Assembly (NCBI GenBank): GCA_005408345.1
Contig: SEMN01000580.1
Location: forward strand, 220,979-284,978
Length of the DNA: 64,000 bases
Direction of reading: 5' to 3'
Origin: Macquaria australasica
Taxonomy: Eukaryota > Chordata > Actinopteri > Centrarchiformes > Percichthyidae
The notes beneath the pieces were generated by a model. The model was not told where the DNA came from, ran no database searches, and saw only the letters and a list, made by a program, of their open reading frames with translations. Below are positions 13,986 to 26,110 of this stretch, in pieces (the first letter of the stretch is position 1; every line of letters starts with the position of its first letter). The position numbers and the translations under genes were made by a program.

Positions 13986-16900
13986 CCTGAGATCCCACTG
14001 AACTAATTCAAGCTACAGACAACAGAGGGTCATTTAGAGAAAGATGAGCATACTGCTTTCCTATAGTGTGTAGGTTGAAATGAACAGGTGGATTCCCAGT
14101 GGGAAGAAAGCTCAGCATCCATCTTCATTCCCAGACCAGTCAGACACTGAGAGGGGGTTGAAAATTAACAATGCAATGATGCTGCTAATTGGCTGGAAAA
14201 TTACATTTGGAGAAACGTGTCAAACCTGCTGTGCAGAGGGCGTGTGGATGTGTGAAAAGTGCACGTGTGTGGTCCGTTGGTGCATACATGCAAGTGTATG
14301 AAGACAGCCTTTATGTACATGAGTGTGAAAGTGGAGCTGCTTATAGTATGGGTGTCTTTGTGCATGCTTGATTACAGACACGTTCTCGCTCTTTCTGCGT
14401 TTACAGATAATACAGATTTTGGCATTTAGCTGATGCTTTCATGGACTTATAGCGAATAAAACATAAACTTGTATTCCTGGATCACCACAAACAGTACAAC
14501 CATCAATAATGGAGTCTCTTTCTTTGCTATTATTATTTTGGGAATGAAAACTTACAGAGACTATAATGTTACAACCTTATGACTGAGGACTGTAGCGTTA
14601 CATTCAGTGACCACATGCACACGCACACACACACACACAAATATACACACACTATAATGACATTGTTTTCCAGGCAACAAGGCACCAATGGCATCAAACA
14701 TCTCAGAATAGAACTGCTGAGGTTTCAGAGGTGAAACCTGAGGAGTTTTTGGAGCAGAGTAATGGACCTGTGTGGCTCTGAATCTACACAGATGGAGGGT
14801 TTCATTACAAAAAAATCACATGTACACCGTTTAAAATAAAGACATGTACTCTGGCATGAAATTTAACCATGTGGATCGATCTTGAAGTTATGAGTCATTT
14901 TAACAATAATCCTGACAAAATACTGTTTAGAGGTGAATAAAGGCGCTACATACGTACGTGAGCTTAATCGCCTAAAGGTCAGTGTGTTTCATTACACTGC
15001 ATCCCTGCTTTTAATACATGATGCCTGTGCAGGTCCATATTCATTCTCATTCTAATGCAACAGAGCATTATACCTTAAATAGAGCCATCAGTCAAGATAA
15101 TCATGATAGTCAAGTGTGTTGCTGAATAAGTTCAAGGACTGAACACCGGTGGTCAACTCAGACTAGCTGCAGGCTAAAAACCAGATTATCTGTCGACAAT
15201 TGATTCCGTATTATGTGACCCTGGCTGCTGAGGCTTTATTGGTGAAGGATCAATGACCTCCGGTCTGGACTTTGAGTCCGGACCTATGGGATTTACACAA
15301 ACACACACATGCACACAAGTCTTTGTTTCTAAGGGCCTATTGGATTTCTCCAGTCTCTTGCATCGACTGTCATTATAAGCCAAGATGGCCGCCTGCCTCT
15401 CCTTCAGGACCAGGGCAATTGCAGGCTATTTAAGGTTTTCCTTCTCATATGACAAAAAAAAAAAAAAATCATTTTAGGGAGCCATTATACAAACGTACAC
15501 AAATGTATGATACACAATATAACTCTTGACTCTGTGTCTGGATCATGTCAGGTTTGAATAGTGAGTTTTGGATAAACTAGAGGTGTTGTACAAACAGCTA
15601 CCATTTTCCACTGTGACCCCAGCTGGGTGTGACCTTTGATAAACAGCAGCCAGTATTTACACCACTCCAAGACCGATAGCCTCTGCTTTCTCTGACATTT
15701 ACAGAGCTGGGTTTTAGGTTGCCTTAGGCAAGGGAGACAGACCGACAGAGAATGAAAGAAGGAGAGGGCTTAGCACCAATAAAATCCGTTTTCTACTCTA
15801 AACCTACGTTCACACTGATTTATTGTTTATTTTTGTTTATTAACAAAATGCGAAATAATCCAACTGCATCTACATTATGTTACAGTACAGAGCTAGAAGC
15901 TTTTCAGCAGGCTGTTATGGCACTTTACTGGTATAATATTGCTTTTCTTAATAGTACACAGCCCTATTATAATCAATAAATGTAGCTAGATATTATTTTG
16001 TAATTAGTCTTCATGAAAAACAAAGGACAAACAACCCATTAAGATTAACAATGCAACAGTTTTACAGTCATCATCTATTGAGTAATTTAATATTTGATTT
16101 AAAGTAATACTTTAAAGTACAATTTAAAAATGTTACCATATTTATATATGATTTTGTAATTTTTTACAATAATGTTAAAGTTAGTCCTTGGTCTGTCAAC
16201 TGTGTGCGGCATGAATAGATGTCTGGTGGTTGTTTAATGATGCTGCAGAATGAATAAATGCAAAGTCAAGGACCAAAATCAGACACTCTGGACCGTTCAT
16301 TGGAGTTCAAATCTGCTCATTTGTCACAGGTTAGCTTTGGGTGAAAGGTTGAGCAGGTGCCAAAACTCAGTTGAAGGATTGTCCTTTTTAATCATTATTC
16401 CACTCTGCCGATATCGAGCAGAACTTTTGATCCGTCCAGATGCTCATTAATACATATCCGTATTCACTCTTTGAAGCATGAAAGGTTTGAGAGGCAAGGG
16501 GACAAATTTGACCCTGCCTTAGTTTAAAATTGCTTTGATGTTTTGGCTCCAATGACAGCAGTGAAAGCTGCTGTACTGATGGAGGCAGCGGAGTGTAAAA
16601 GTGGAGTTTGGGTCCCCTCAGGGGCACTGGAGGGGGGTCCAGGGTGTCACCAGTTAAATGACAAACCTTAATTTCACTATATATGACTTTGGTACAAATT
16701 AAACCAACCAAAGAACTGAATGTTGACTGAAATCACATGATGATTACCTTTCTTCATACAGTGTGTAGACAATTCAGCTCAAACAGTGAATCAGCAGCAG
16801 ACACAATCTGATTAAATGGGAGCTTTGTGGCCTAATGTGTCTGTAGGGGGACTTTGGCTGATGGAGGATTATAAGTTATAATCATTTAGTCAACATGAAG

Positions 16901-17025
16901 AAATGTGATCTGTTCTGTATATTCCAGCAGACGCGGATTTCTTTTTTTTTTTTTTTGGAGCATTTTAATACAACTGGCTCACGTCCATGATCACAACACA
17001 CGCCTACACACCTGCACAAACACAC

Positions 17026-17027
<2 letters not shown>
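13986..17027. other. Unassigned non-coding DNA
   Basis: A CA-rich patch at 14620-14650 and a poly-A at 15454-15467 are the only simple repeats. Frames up to 107 codons show no domain. Confidence 0.5.

Positions 17028-17056
<29 letters not shown>
17028..17056 (+). repeat. (CA)n microsatellite
   Basis: A CA run of about 29 bp; a 15-base poly-T lies 70 bp upstream at 16942-16956. Confidence 0.92.
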
Positions 17057-17058
<2 letters not shown>

Positions 17059-19969
17059 TGGAGGGAAGAGAGACGACAGACTGTGTGAAAGAGACAGAGA
17101 GCAGAGGGAGATAGAGAAAGAGAGAGGACACATTGAGTGGGATAAAGATACCCTGTTACTGTGATGGATGGATAAATGAAATCACTTGCTGGCTTATTGA
17201 TTCTCTGACTGTCTGCTTGGTTGGCAGCCTGGTCACTAACTGGTTGGGCTGAATGACTGACATACATGCATTAGTCCGTCTCACTACTACTTACTTACCT
17301 TCCGACTTCCTTACCCTGTCTCAGCCCCAAGCCCATTTGTTCCTACTGAAGATGGAAATCTTTAAAATGGGCTCACAAATATATACCTTCATTAAAATAA
17401 GACTTATAATAATTTCCTAAAACAGCTGGGAAGTGTGGTTTTTAGAAATTTGTTGGGTACTATTTTCAGCCATGGATCAATACAATTTTGTGTGCTTTTG
17501 TGTATTTGCAGCAGCAGGTTGGTGTATGTAGCATCGACTCAACATGAACTGCAGTGTTTGTGTTCATGGTAATGAAGGAACGTGTCACCCAGTGCGACAG
17601 TGTGGCTCACAGCTTTTGTACAACAATGGAGCTCTATGGCACAGAGGACTAAGATATATCAGGCTTTGGCTACACAAGCCATATTTAGTTAGTCCGATTA
17701 ATTTATTGTTGGTTTTGGTCTTTTCATGGGATTTTTAACAATAAGAATAATAGAATAGAATAGAATATAGCCAGACTTATCTTTCAAGTCTCGTCTTTCC
17801 TCATTTTTTCTTCTCACCAGTGAAAAAAGAAACCCCATTTTTTAAAGATGGCTGACACTAACTTTGAGAATTCAAATGTTTAATTTACCTTTTCAATGCA
17901 TTTGTAAAAGGTCTGTGTTCATTTAATGCAATTTGGGATATTTTTGTCTTTTTCAGGACCTGCAAAAAACTCACACTCAGAGAAGTACTGAAAATCCCCC
18001 AAGCCTTACAAGATTAAATTTAATTTATTTCTTTAGGTGCAGAGACCTGCTGATTAAAGTTGAAGAGTTGAAAGGAGTCTTAAGAAGCCTGGTTTTGGGG
18101 GACAGATGGTCAAGGCAAAGCAAAGTCTGTGATCTAATCTTAGAGAAAATGAGATGGGGGAAAGGTACAGAAAGAGGAGAGAGATAATTTAGTAAAAGAG
18201 GGACAGACACAGGCTAAGAGAGAAAACCAGTTGAGACAAAACAAGTGGTTAGAGACAAAAAAACAAAAAAAGAAGAAGATTAAAGCATCTGTGGAGATTG
18301 AGAGTTTTTGCTTTGTATATAGGTCCACATCTGATTGGTCTAGATTACTTCCTGGTATTAGAAAGATTATAATCCGACATGTTTGACTCTTGCTCGTCAT
18401 GTTTTTTTTTTTGCTTGCTAAAGAAACAATTTTGAGTCGACATAAAATTATTCTGCTCGTATTTTTAGCATTGCAGGTTTCTCTGTTGCAGAAACATGAA
18501 AACAAAACTGTCACACATAACGCTACAACACCACTGTTGTTTTTTTTGTTTTTGTTTTTATTGGACAGCAGCATAGTGGCTTAGTGCTCTCCATACTATT
18601 CGTGTAGATGCTGTCGGGTATAATCTACACTTTAACTCAACCACAGTGTTTTTTAATTCACAAGCCACACAGAGTGCAGTAACAAGAACACAATAACAAA
18701 AGTATAAAACAATACCTCTGGCTGTTGTGGCAGTGGAGATGATTTGGCTCTCAAATGTAACGTGTGTTTCATGTGTGTATGTGTGTGTGTGTGTGTGTGT
18801 GTTTGTTGGGCTAAATTGTATTCTCACATTAATATCTGCTTATTGTCACTGTGATTATGCTAACAGGAGCTCTGCCTGTGAGTGCATTTAAATATTTGTA
18901 CACTCCTGTGTATGAGTGTGTGTGTTCATATGTTCGTGCTGGATTCCTCTCACATATTAGACCCTGATCGCATCTATTTTTTGCTATGTTTCAGCATTGT
19001 TTTTTGTTCCAAGCATCCTAAAGGAAAATGTTAACCCCAATCTGTCATAGCAGATCCAGCACAGGTTTTCCACAGAGAACAGCTTCTGAAGCAGCCTCAG
19101 TAAAGCTTTCCTCTGCATACAGCTGCGGCAGAGCTTCAGCAGGCTTACTACAAGCTGTTTGATGTCTTCCTCAACATCTGACACAATTCTTTGTGTTTAC
19201 ATAATGTTGAAAACGGAGGGCTTTGGGCACCATTTTCCATCTATTACTTTTGATTCTGTCAGCATGTTAACTGTATGTGAGACATCCTTTATTGCAGTAG
19301 AAGTTTGTTAATTTAGTTAGTAGTTTTTTGTGATAATTGTGACAAACATCAGTGGATTTTTTTTTTTTTTGCAGAAAACTGATAACAGATGCAAAATCAA
19401 TCAAGTTATAGAAGAAGATGAACTAAAGAGGCACACTACCAAAACCGTTTTGGTGCTCCTTCTTTTTATTCTCTAAAACGACTGGCTCAAAGTAACAAAA
19501 AAAACAACAAATGCTGTGCTGACATTTGCACAACTTTCAGTCAATGAAATAAACTGTCTACTGAAGCAGTCCACTTCAATATTTCTGCTGTCAGGCAAAA
19601 GCACATATTTCCAGAAACTTAAAAAACAACCTTGTTTCTAGTTTGACAGCGTGCAGTTTTTGAGTTTATCAAACCTGCTTTTTAAAGGATTTTATAAACC
19701 AAAGGAAGCAATCTGTCAACTGAAGTTTAAACATTCAAACATTCAAATCACCAACACATGGACTCTTCCACAACTTTCTGTAATTGAAAAAAAGAAGGCA
19801 GAGAAACAGTGATGAACTGCATTGAGAACAGCGCCACTGGAAAATTTACCACCACAGAGAAAATCCTGTGTGTGTCCTTACACATTTTCCATCTATAAAT
19901 GACTGTGTGTGTGTATGTGTGTTTCCTTTTACACTTTCTGTTCACAAGTCATAAAAAGGTTACAAATAG

Positions 19970-19972
<3 letters not shown>
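17057..19972. other. Unassigned non-coding DNA
   Basis: Poly-T and poly-A runs are scattered (18401-18411, 18540-18547, 19359-19370). The 144-codon minus-strand frame at 18140-18574 is lysine/asparagine- and serine/phenylalanine-rich low complexity. Confidence 0.5.
18781..18802 (+). repeat. (GT)11 microsatellite
   Basis: A GT run of 22 bp, preceded by loose GT-rich sequence. Confidence 0.9.
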
Positions 19973-20010
<38 letters not shown>

Positions 20011-20202
20011 CACAGGAACACAGTAGGCTACAGTGCTACAGTAACAGTCAGCATTTGTCATGTTAAAGCTCACTTAGCCGAAACATGGAAACTTTTCACT
20101 CCCCTGTGTGTGTGTGTGTGTGTGTGTGTGTCTTATATGGAAGCACTTAACATGTTACAAGCACTGTCCTGCGCATGCACACACACACACACGCACACAC
20201 AG
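19973..20202 (+). repeat. Cluster of (GT)n and (CA)n microsatellites
   Basis: TG runs at 19973-20007 and 20105-20131 are followed by a CA run at 20178-20202. Adjacent inverted dinucleotide runs give mixed plus-strand frames here that are artefacts. Confidence 0.92.
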
Positions 20203-20277
20203 ACAGAAGAGAAAGAGGGAGAGGAGGACGACATGTGGTTTATTTGTATTTGATTTAGTGAGGGATTCCCCATTTAA

Positions 20278-20375
20278 CATCTCTCTCTCTCTCTCTGTAT
20301 GTCTCTCTATCCCCCTCTCCCCTCAGTCTCTCCCCCTTTATCTCTTCCTGCCGCCCTCTCTCTCTCTCTCTCCTT
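20278..20375 (+). repeat. CT-rich low-complexity tract
   Basis: CTCTCTCTCTCTCTG, TCTCTCTATCCCCCTCTCCCC and a second CTCTCTCTCTC run make a polypyrimidine stretch. Confidence 0.85.
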
Positions 20376-20455
20376 GATTTAATTCACTTTATAGTGGGGA
20401 CAGCAGTGGAAAACAAATTATCCAATGTTATCTAATTTAAGGAGTAAAACAAGTG

Positions 20456-20456
<1 letters not shown>

Positions 20457-20544
<88 letters not shown>
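20457..20544 (+). repeat. (TATC)22 tetranucleotide microsatellite
   Basis: 88 bp of uninterrupted TATC. The isoleucine/tyrosine/leucine/serine frame through it is an artefact. Confidence 0.97.
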
Positions 20545-20647
20545 CCCTAACCCAGTGGCTTTTAATCCAGTTACCTCAAACCCCCAAAATCAGCCTCTTT
20601 TATTATTCATACAGAGAGTGAGTAATGCATTATGAGAGCACGCACAT

Positions 20648-20680
20648 AAAAAAAAAAAAACACACACACACACACACACA
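20648..20680 (+). repeat. Poly-A followed by (CA)10
   Basis: A 13-base A run at 20648-20660 abuts 20 bp of CA. Confidence 0.9.
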
Positions 20681-20959
20681 TTCATTTAATTATTGCACAA
20701 CCGTATTAATTATCTTAATTTAAAAGTTTACGCTACACAAAGAAGAGAGGACGTGAGAAACAGAGAGACTATGCTGTCTGTGTGTGTGAATGCATCTCCT
20801 CATAGGCATGTATTAATGTGTGTGTGTGTGCGGTGATATAATATTAATGCTCCCTGATGGAGTGGTGCACCAGTTCCACATCAAAGCAGAGCAGAGTGGA
20901 GAAACAGCCAGATACAAGCTTCTTAAACAGCACAACAAAACAGTGAAGGGACGGGCTGT

Positions 20960-20966
<7 letters not shown>

Positions 20967-21047
<81 letters not shown>
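20967..21047 (+). repeat. (GT)n microsatellite
   Basis: An uninterrupted GT run of about 81 bp. Confidence 0.97.
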
Positions 21048-21049
<2 letters not shown>

Positions 21050-22617
21050 TATTTATGCCTGTAATGGCAGTGCGTGCCACTGTGGTTCAGAAGAAGTGTT
21101 TTTAACTTTATATGACTTGCAGATTAATTCTGTATACTGTAAGTCCCATATAAACTGATAAAAACACCAAATATTCTAACATTCATTTTGGTATTTGTAC
21201 TACATATTTTGTTGATTGATATAACATTTTATACTGTGGACAAGGAAAATACTTGTTTCTCATTGGTTAGCTGAAACCTCGACCATGTCAGGTCACAAGT
21301 TTAATGACTGCTTCAGTTTGGAAAGGTTAATCTGCAGGTTACCATGGCAACATTACTTGTGCTTCACACTATGTTAACAGTTAACTCTCGTTGAACTAAC
21401 CTAACCAAACCACAGCCTCCCTTTTTTGTCTTAAAGTAGCTGTGGCAAAAGCAATAATGAACTCTGAGGTGTTCTGATATAGAACATAATGCACTCAACC
21501 GTCCATTATTTTCTGATATCATTATTATGGCTTGCTTATGTGGTTCAACATGTATCCTTTCAGGAACTTCCATTTGCTGTTCACTTGCTGTCTGGTGAGA
21601 CTGTCCACACCAGAGTACAAAGTGCCTGACTTTGACAACAGAGACTGTGGTTCACATCCTATTTAAAAGGCCAAAAAAAACAAAAAAACAATTTTCTTAA
21701 CTAACTTCTTATGATGGGGAAAGTTAGAATGGTTTTGATGATTTCAACTGAGAGATTTATGTCTGTTCTGTTTTGTCTGTGCTTTTCTTACTGGTTTGAA
21801 GTGAGACAGCCTCTTTTTCTCTGGAAAAAGGTGACGTCAGATACTTCTAAGCACCAACCAAGTTTAAACAATATTTGAATCAAAAGAAAGGTGTGGGGTT
21901 GTTTGCTTATGTTGCCAAATCACTGTTAATCAAGTCTGATCAAACCACACCCACACAGTTCTGACGAAGCAGATTGTTAATAAATCATTATAAATACCTA
22001 TGTACGTTTTTTCCCCCAACTTTGACTGTAGCATATCTAGGCATGGATATTTAAGGTTACAGAGGAGTAAATAAGATTTTAAACCATGTTTTTAGGGCTT
22101 TAACCATTACCACAATCTTTCCCTGACTGTAACCAAACCTTAAAGGTGTGCTGAAGATCAGAAACGCTGAAATGAATTGTTTTGGTAATATTCACATGGA
22201 TTGTTTCAGAAGACAGAACAACTCGCTGGTGAAATCCACCTTCTCTCATTCTGTCCGACGTCATTCAGTATCTGTGAAACTAAACATGGAGTTTCTCCCA
22301 AAAGCTGTGAACCACATAAAACTCCAGCCTGTAATACCGCATCACAAGAACGATGTGCTCCACTTACACTGTGTGTCTGTATACTGTACGCATCAGGACC
22401 AGGTCTGTGATTTCACTCTAATGATTTGCTCCATTTACTGTGACTCTCTGTTTGGGTATGTGCACATACACTTATCAGCGTGAGTGTGTGTGTGTTGTGT
22501 GTAGAGGCAGGTTGTTCTGCAGTGAGAGCCTGAAGTCATGGAAAATATGCAGCTAGTTTACACTGCTTCTCTAAACAATGAGAAACTGACAGAAAGTGAG
22601 TGAGACATACATGGGGA

Positions 22618-22619
<2 letters not shown>
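21048..22619. other. Unassigned non-coding DNA
   Basis: The 111-codon plus frame at 22148-22483 has no recognisable motif. A short A-rich patch lies at 21674-21690. Confidence 0.5.
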
Positions 22620-22665
<46 letters not shown>

Positions 22666-22690
22666 GTGCGTTTGTGTGTGTGCGTGTGGG
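22620..22690 (+). repeat. (GT)n microsatellite, interrupted
   Basis: A GT run from 22620 to about 22660, then GCGTGTGTGCG variants. Confidence 0.9.
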
Positions 22691-22873
22691 AGAGGAAGCG
22701 AGAGAGGGAGATTGGGAAAGAGAGAGGTGTGTGTGTATGAAGTGCTAAAGGAAAGAGAATGAAAAAAAACTGTGAGTCAGAGGAAGAGAAGGAGAAAGGA
22801 GAGTGATGAAGAGGAAAACATCTTTTTATCGGCTCCGTCTGCCCTTCCTTGGCTGGAAAATCATATTTCCGTT

Positions 22874-22877
<4 letters not shown>

Positions 22878-22954
<77 letters not shown>
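22878..22954 (+). repeat. (GT)n microsatellite
   Basis: An uninterrupted GT run of about 77 bp. Confidence 0.97.
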
Positions 22955-22959
<5 letters not shown>

Positions 22960-23704
22960 GCCTGTGTTAGTCAGCAGAAAGCCTATGAAAAGAGCACAAG
23001 TTCGTGTTTTAACATTTCCACACGAGCAACAGCCAGTGTAAGACTCTGTAAAGTAAACATCTTGGTGGTTCACCACTGCAAAGGTCATTTTCAACACTTC
23101 AGTCTGAGTGAGTCAGTGTTAGTTTAACTACGCAACAACTGTTACAGCTGAAACACGCAACTGTCACAACAACATACATGGCAGCAATTGCGATATTAAG
23201 CTAAGAGTTTACGACAAAAAAAAAAGGCAGCAGCAAACAAGCGTCCCCTCACTGATGCAATGGCCAGTGGGAAACAAATACTGTCAGATATTGAAAAGCA
23301 ACACCTGATTGACGACACCAACTTAAAACTAATTCCTAAAAGAAAATAGGTCAATAATGTCCTGTAGTAAGTTGAAAAGAGAAAGAGAAAAGCACCACAC
23401 TGATTCCATCATGAATAAAAGACATCGAGTGAGAGAACAAGTGAAAAAGAGAGAGAAGATGATGAGAAGAAGAAATCAGCATGCATCATGCACGGATACA
23501 CACAGATGTATACACAAGAATAAACACTCACGACACTCATGAATAATTCTATAAACTCACAGAAAGAAACACATATAAATACATAAACACAGACACAAAC
23601 ACACATAGAACAGGTATAATCACATACAAAATCATAGAGCGGATAGACAAGAGTTTTCTGATCTGGCAGGACGATGTTTGTACCTAAAAACCGTTAAAAA
23701 TCAC

Positions 23705-23860
23705 TGTTTGAAAAATTGGACAACACTATGGTTATGGTTGGGTTAGGTTTAGGCACATGATTTGGGTTAAAATTACAACTTCGTTAAGGTTAGGGGACCT
23801 TCGTAGTCATGGTTACAGTAATAACCACTTGGTTATGGTAAGGGAACAACCGTGGTGTGA
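23705..23860 (+). repeat. Degenerate GGTTA/GGTTTAGG-rich repeat
   Basis: Repeated GGTTATGG, GGTTAGG, GGTTTAGG, GGTTAAAA and GTTAAGGTTAGGGG motifs recur every 10-20 bases. This is a common type of dispersed repeat in fish and not a true telomeric array. Confidence 0.45.
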
Positions 23861-23905
23861 CGCCCCTGCCACTGTCTTGGAGGCAGTCCTGGCCAATCTC
23901 AGCAG

Positions 23906-24523
23906 TAGGCTCATTCGAGATGAGCCAGGCCTGCGCAGAATCGGCACACAATGCATGCCGGTTAGATTTGTGTCTGACTTGATCCCAACTTGCTCCGACA
24001 TCATACACACGTGGGCAATGATAACCTCACGAGATCGAGGCGGCCTCAGTGTTTAGAGCCAGGCGCCGCAGCTGCTCTCCACCGACTGCAAGACCCAGGG
24101 CATGATGGGAAACGCCTGGCTGTCGCCTGATCAAAGAGCTGATTGGCTCTTAGTTTTGACCACAAACATCACGTTTTGTAGAAAATCATAATTTTCTGTG
24201 TAATTGTAATAATTAATGCTAATTAATGTTGCTGTATGTTGTGCAGTGACAGTTTCATCAGTTAACAAACATATCTTGTGTGGTTGATATGAATAATAAT
24301 AAAGTTTATTTCAGCCATAACTATCCAAACGTGATCTGCAAACTACAGGTAGCCTACAGGTGGATCTAACAGGATGTAAAGATTTCTGTGACTTCCTGTA
24401 TATTCTTTGAAGGCTGCTGGAAACTGTCTGACTTGACTGCTGCTGTTTGTCACCGCCCCCTGCTGCTCCCGTCTGATCTCGTCCACTTTCCAAGCTAGGC
24501 GCAGTTCATCTCGAACGAGCCTA
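23906..24523. mobile_element. TIR element with TAGGCTC ends
   Basis: The 19 bp at 23906-23924 (TAGGCTCATTCGAGATGAG) are inverted at 24505-24523 with two differences, enclosing 618 bp. I remember GGCTCGTTCGAGATGA-type ends from dispersed fish repeats. The interior holds a CATGATGGGAAACGCC stretch and no long frame that looks like transposase. No clear target-site duplication flanks it. The region just left (23705-23855) is a degenerate GGTTAGG-type stretch. Confidence 0.6.
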
Positions 24524-25164
24524 ATGACTTGGCTGACATGGGAGGTCATGATTAAAAGAAGCCAACGTTGACTGTCAGTAGGATACGAACAGTGGTACCT
24601 TCTTAAAGTCCGACATTTTGACATCCCATCCATCCACCCGACCTCCTCCCTTCTGTGGACTGTGGCGCACTATTTTCTCCTTTGTTCTCAACAGACAAGA
24701 GTTATAATCCCTACAGCTGCTAGAGGGGCTTTGTCACTTCAACGTAAATGTGTTGTTTTTGGGGATTTGCCTAAATGACGGATGCTGTTGTTTTTCATTG
24801 GAGGAGAGTCTCATACAGACACAGGCAAACTGTAAATGGCCACAAACACACAAGTACACACTTGAGACACACATACCAAGCAGCAGACTACTCATCCACT
24901 CCAACAAGAGCTTCAGTTTCTCAAGAAATTGATTTCATGGCTTAAACTGGAAATAGAGAGAATATATTATCCTTTTTGTTTTTCTTCTTGTATCTGAAGG
25001 ACCCATCTGGGGCCGTCCAACCCTGCTGCCTGTCTGCATGAACAGCCCTCACTGACAACAGCTGACAATCATCCTGCCAGGCCATTGGCCAATTAGGACA
25101 GGGTTGCCATGGTTGCCGGCACACACTCTCGCTCTCACTTCTCACCTCCGACAGCGTCCGCCTA
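24524..25164. other. Unassigned DNA between the TAGGCTC element and the polypurine tract
   Basis: Mixed composition with no frame of note. Nothing is recognised. Confidence 0.5.
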
Positions 25165-26110
25165 CTCACGGCATGGAGAGATGGAAGGAATGATGGGAAG
25201 ATGAGAAGAGAGAGAGAGAGCTAGAGAGGTGAAAAGAAGAAATGAAACACTTTGAACAAACCTGCAGATAACAGAAAAATAAGATTTGAGTCCTGCATTA
25301 AAAATTAATTGAGGCGAGCAGTAGAGAGGAGTGCACAGGCTGGACTCTAGAGCCTTCAATACAACAAACAAACAAACAAAAGAGAGAGAGGAGGTGGGAA
25401 AGGGACAGCGAGATCTAACCAAGTTATTTGGAACTGGAGGAATGCAGGAGGTAATGGGAAAAAGAAAGAGAGATTAAAATGGCAATGAGAGGAAGAGAAG
25501 ATGATGAAATAAAAGCTAAGAAAGGAACAAAAGGGAGGACTGGAAGGATGGAGTCAAACAATGAGCAATGAAAGAAAGAAAAAAAATCCAACAAAGTAAC
25601 AAAAATTAGTTATTAGATAAAGAAGTATGGGAGGAAAGAAAGAAAGGATGAAGCCAGGGAATGAGAGAGAACAAGAGGCAGACAAGGTAAGAAGTGAAGG
25701 ATAAAGAGACTGACATAAGAAACCGAGAGAGAAAGACGAGGCGAAGTAAGACTGAACAGAGCCAACAGATGGAGGGAGAAGAAAGAGAAAAAGATCCAAG
25801 CCAACAAAAAACAAACATAAAAACGAAAATCGAAAAACGAAAAGATAGATGGAAAAGAGAAAAAGACAGTGGATAAATTATTTGAAGCCCTGAGGAAAAG
25901 AGGAAGATAGGTGGGATACAGGAAATTAAAAGGGGAAAAAGAAGATGAGGGAAAGGGATAAGACCTGAGATGTCCAAGATGAGGAGGAAAGAGGAGAGGG
26001 AGTGGAGGAGGGAGAGACGGAGGGAGAGCGAAGCATGTGGAGATCAATAGTGATTAGGCTGAGGGAGAGCAAAGAAGGAATGCAGAGAGGATATAAGCTG
26101 AGACATACAT
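25165..26110 (+). repeat. Polypurine (GA-rich) tract of about 0.9 kb
   Basis: The plus strand is by eye roughly four-fifths or more A+G, made of GAAAGAA, GGAAGAG and GAGAGAG motifs with no fixed unit. Serine/leucine/phenylalanine-rich minus-strand frames of 76-144 codons (for example 25613-26047) are translations of the polypyrimidine strand and not genes. Confidence 0.75.

Noticed and set aside
18140..18574. 144-codon minus-strand frame
   Set aside because: Composition-driven, overlapping poly-T/poly-A runs, with no domain.
23705..23860. Interstitial telomeric repeat
   Set aside because: Motifs are GGTTA/GGTTTAGG-like but irregular, with no run of true TTAGGG units.
25613..26047. 144-codon leucine/serine/phenylalanine-rich minus-strand frame resembling a membrane protein
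   Set aside because: It is the complement of the polypurine tract; hydrophobicity follows from TCT/TTC/CTC codons.
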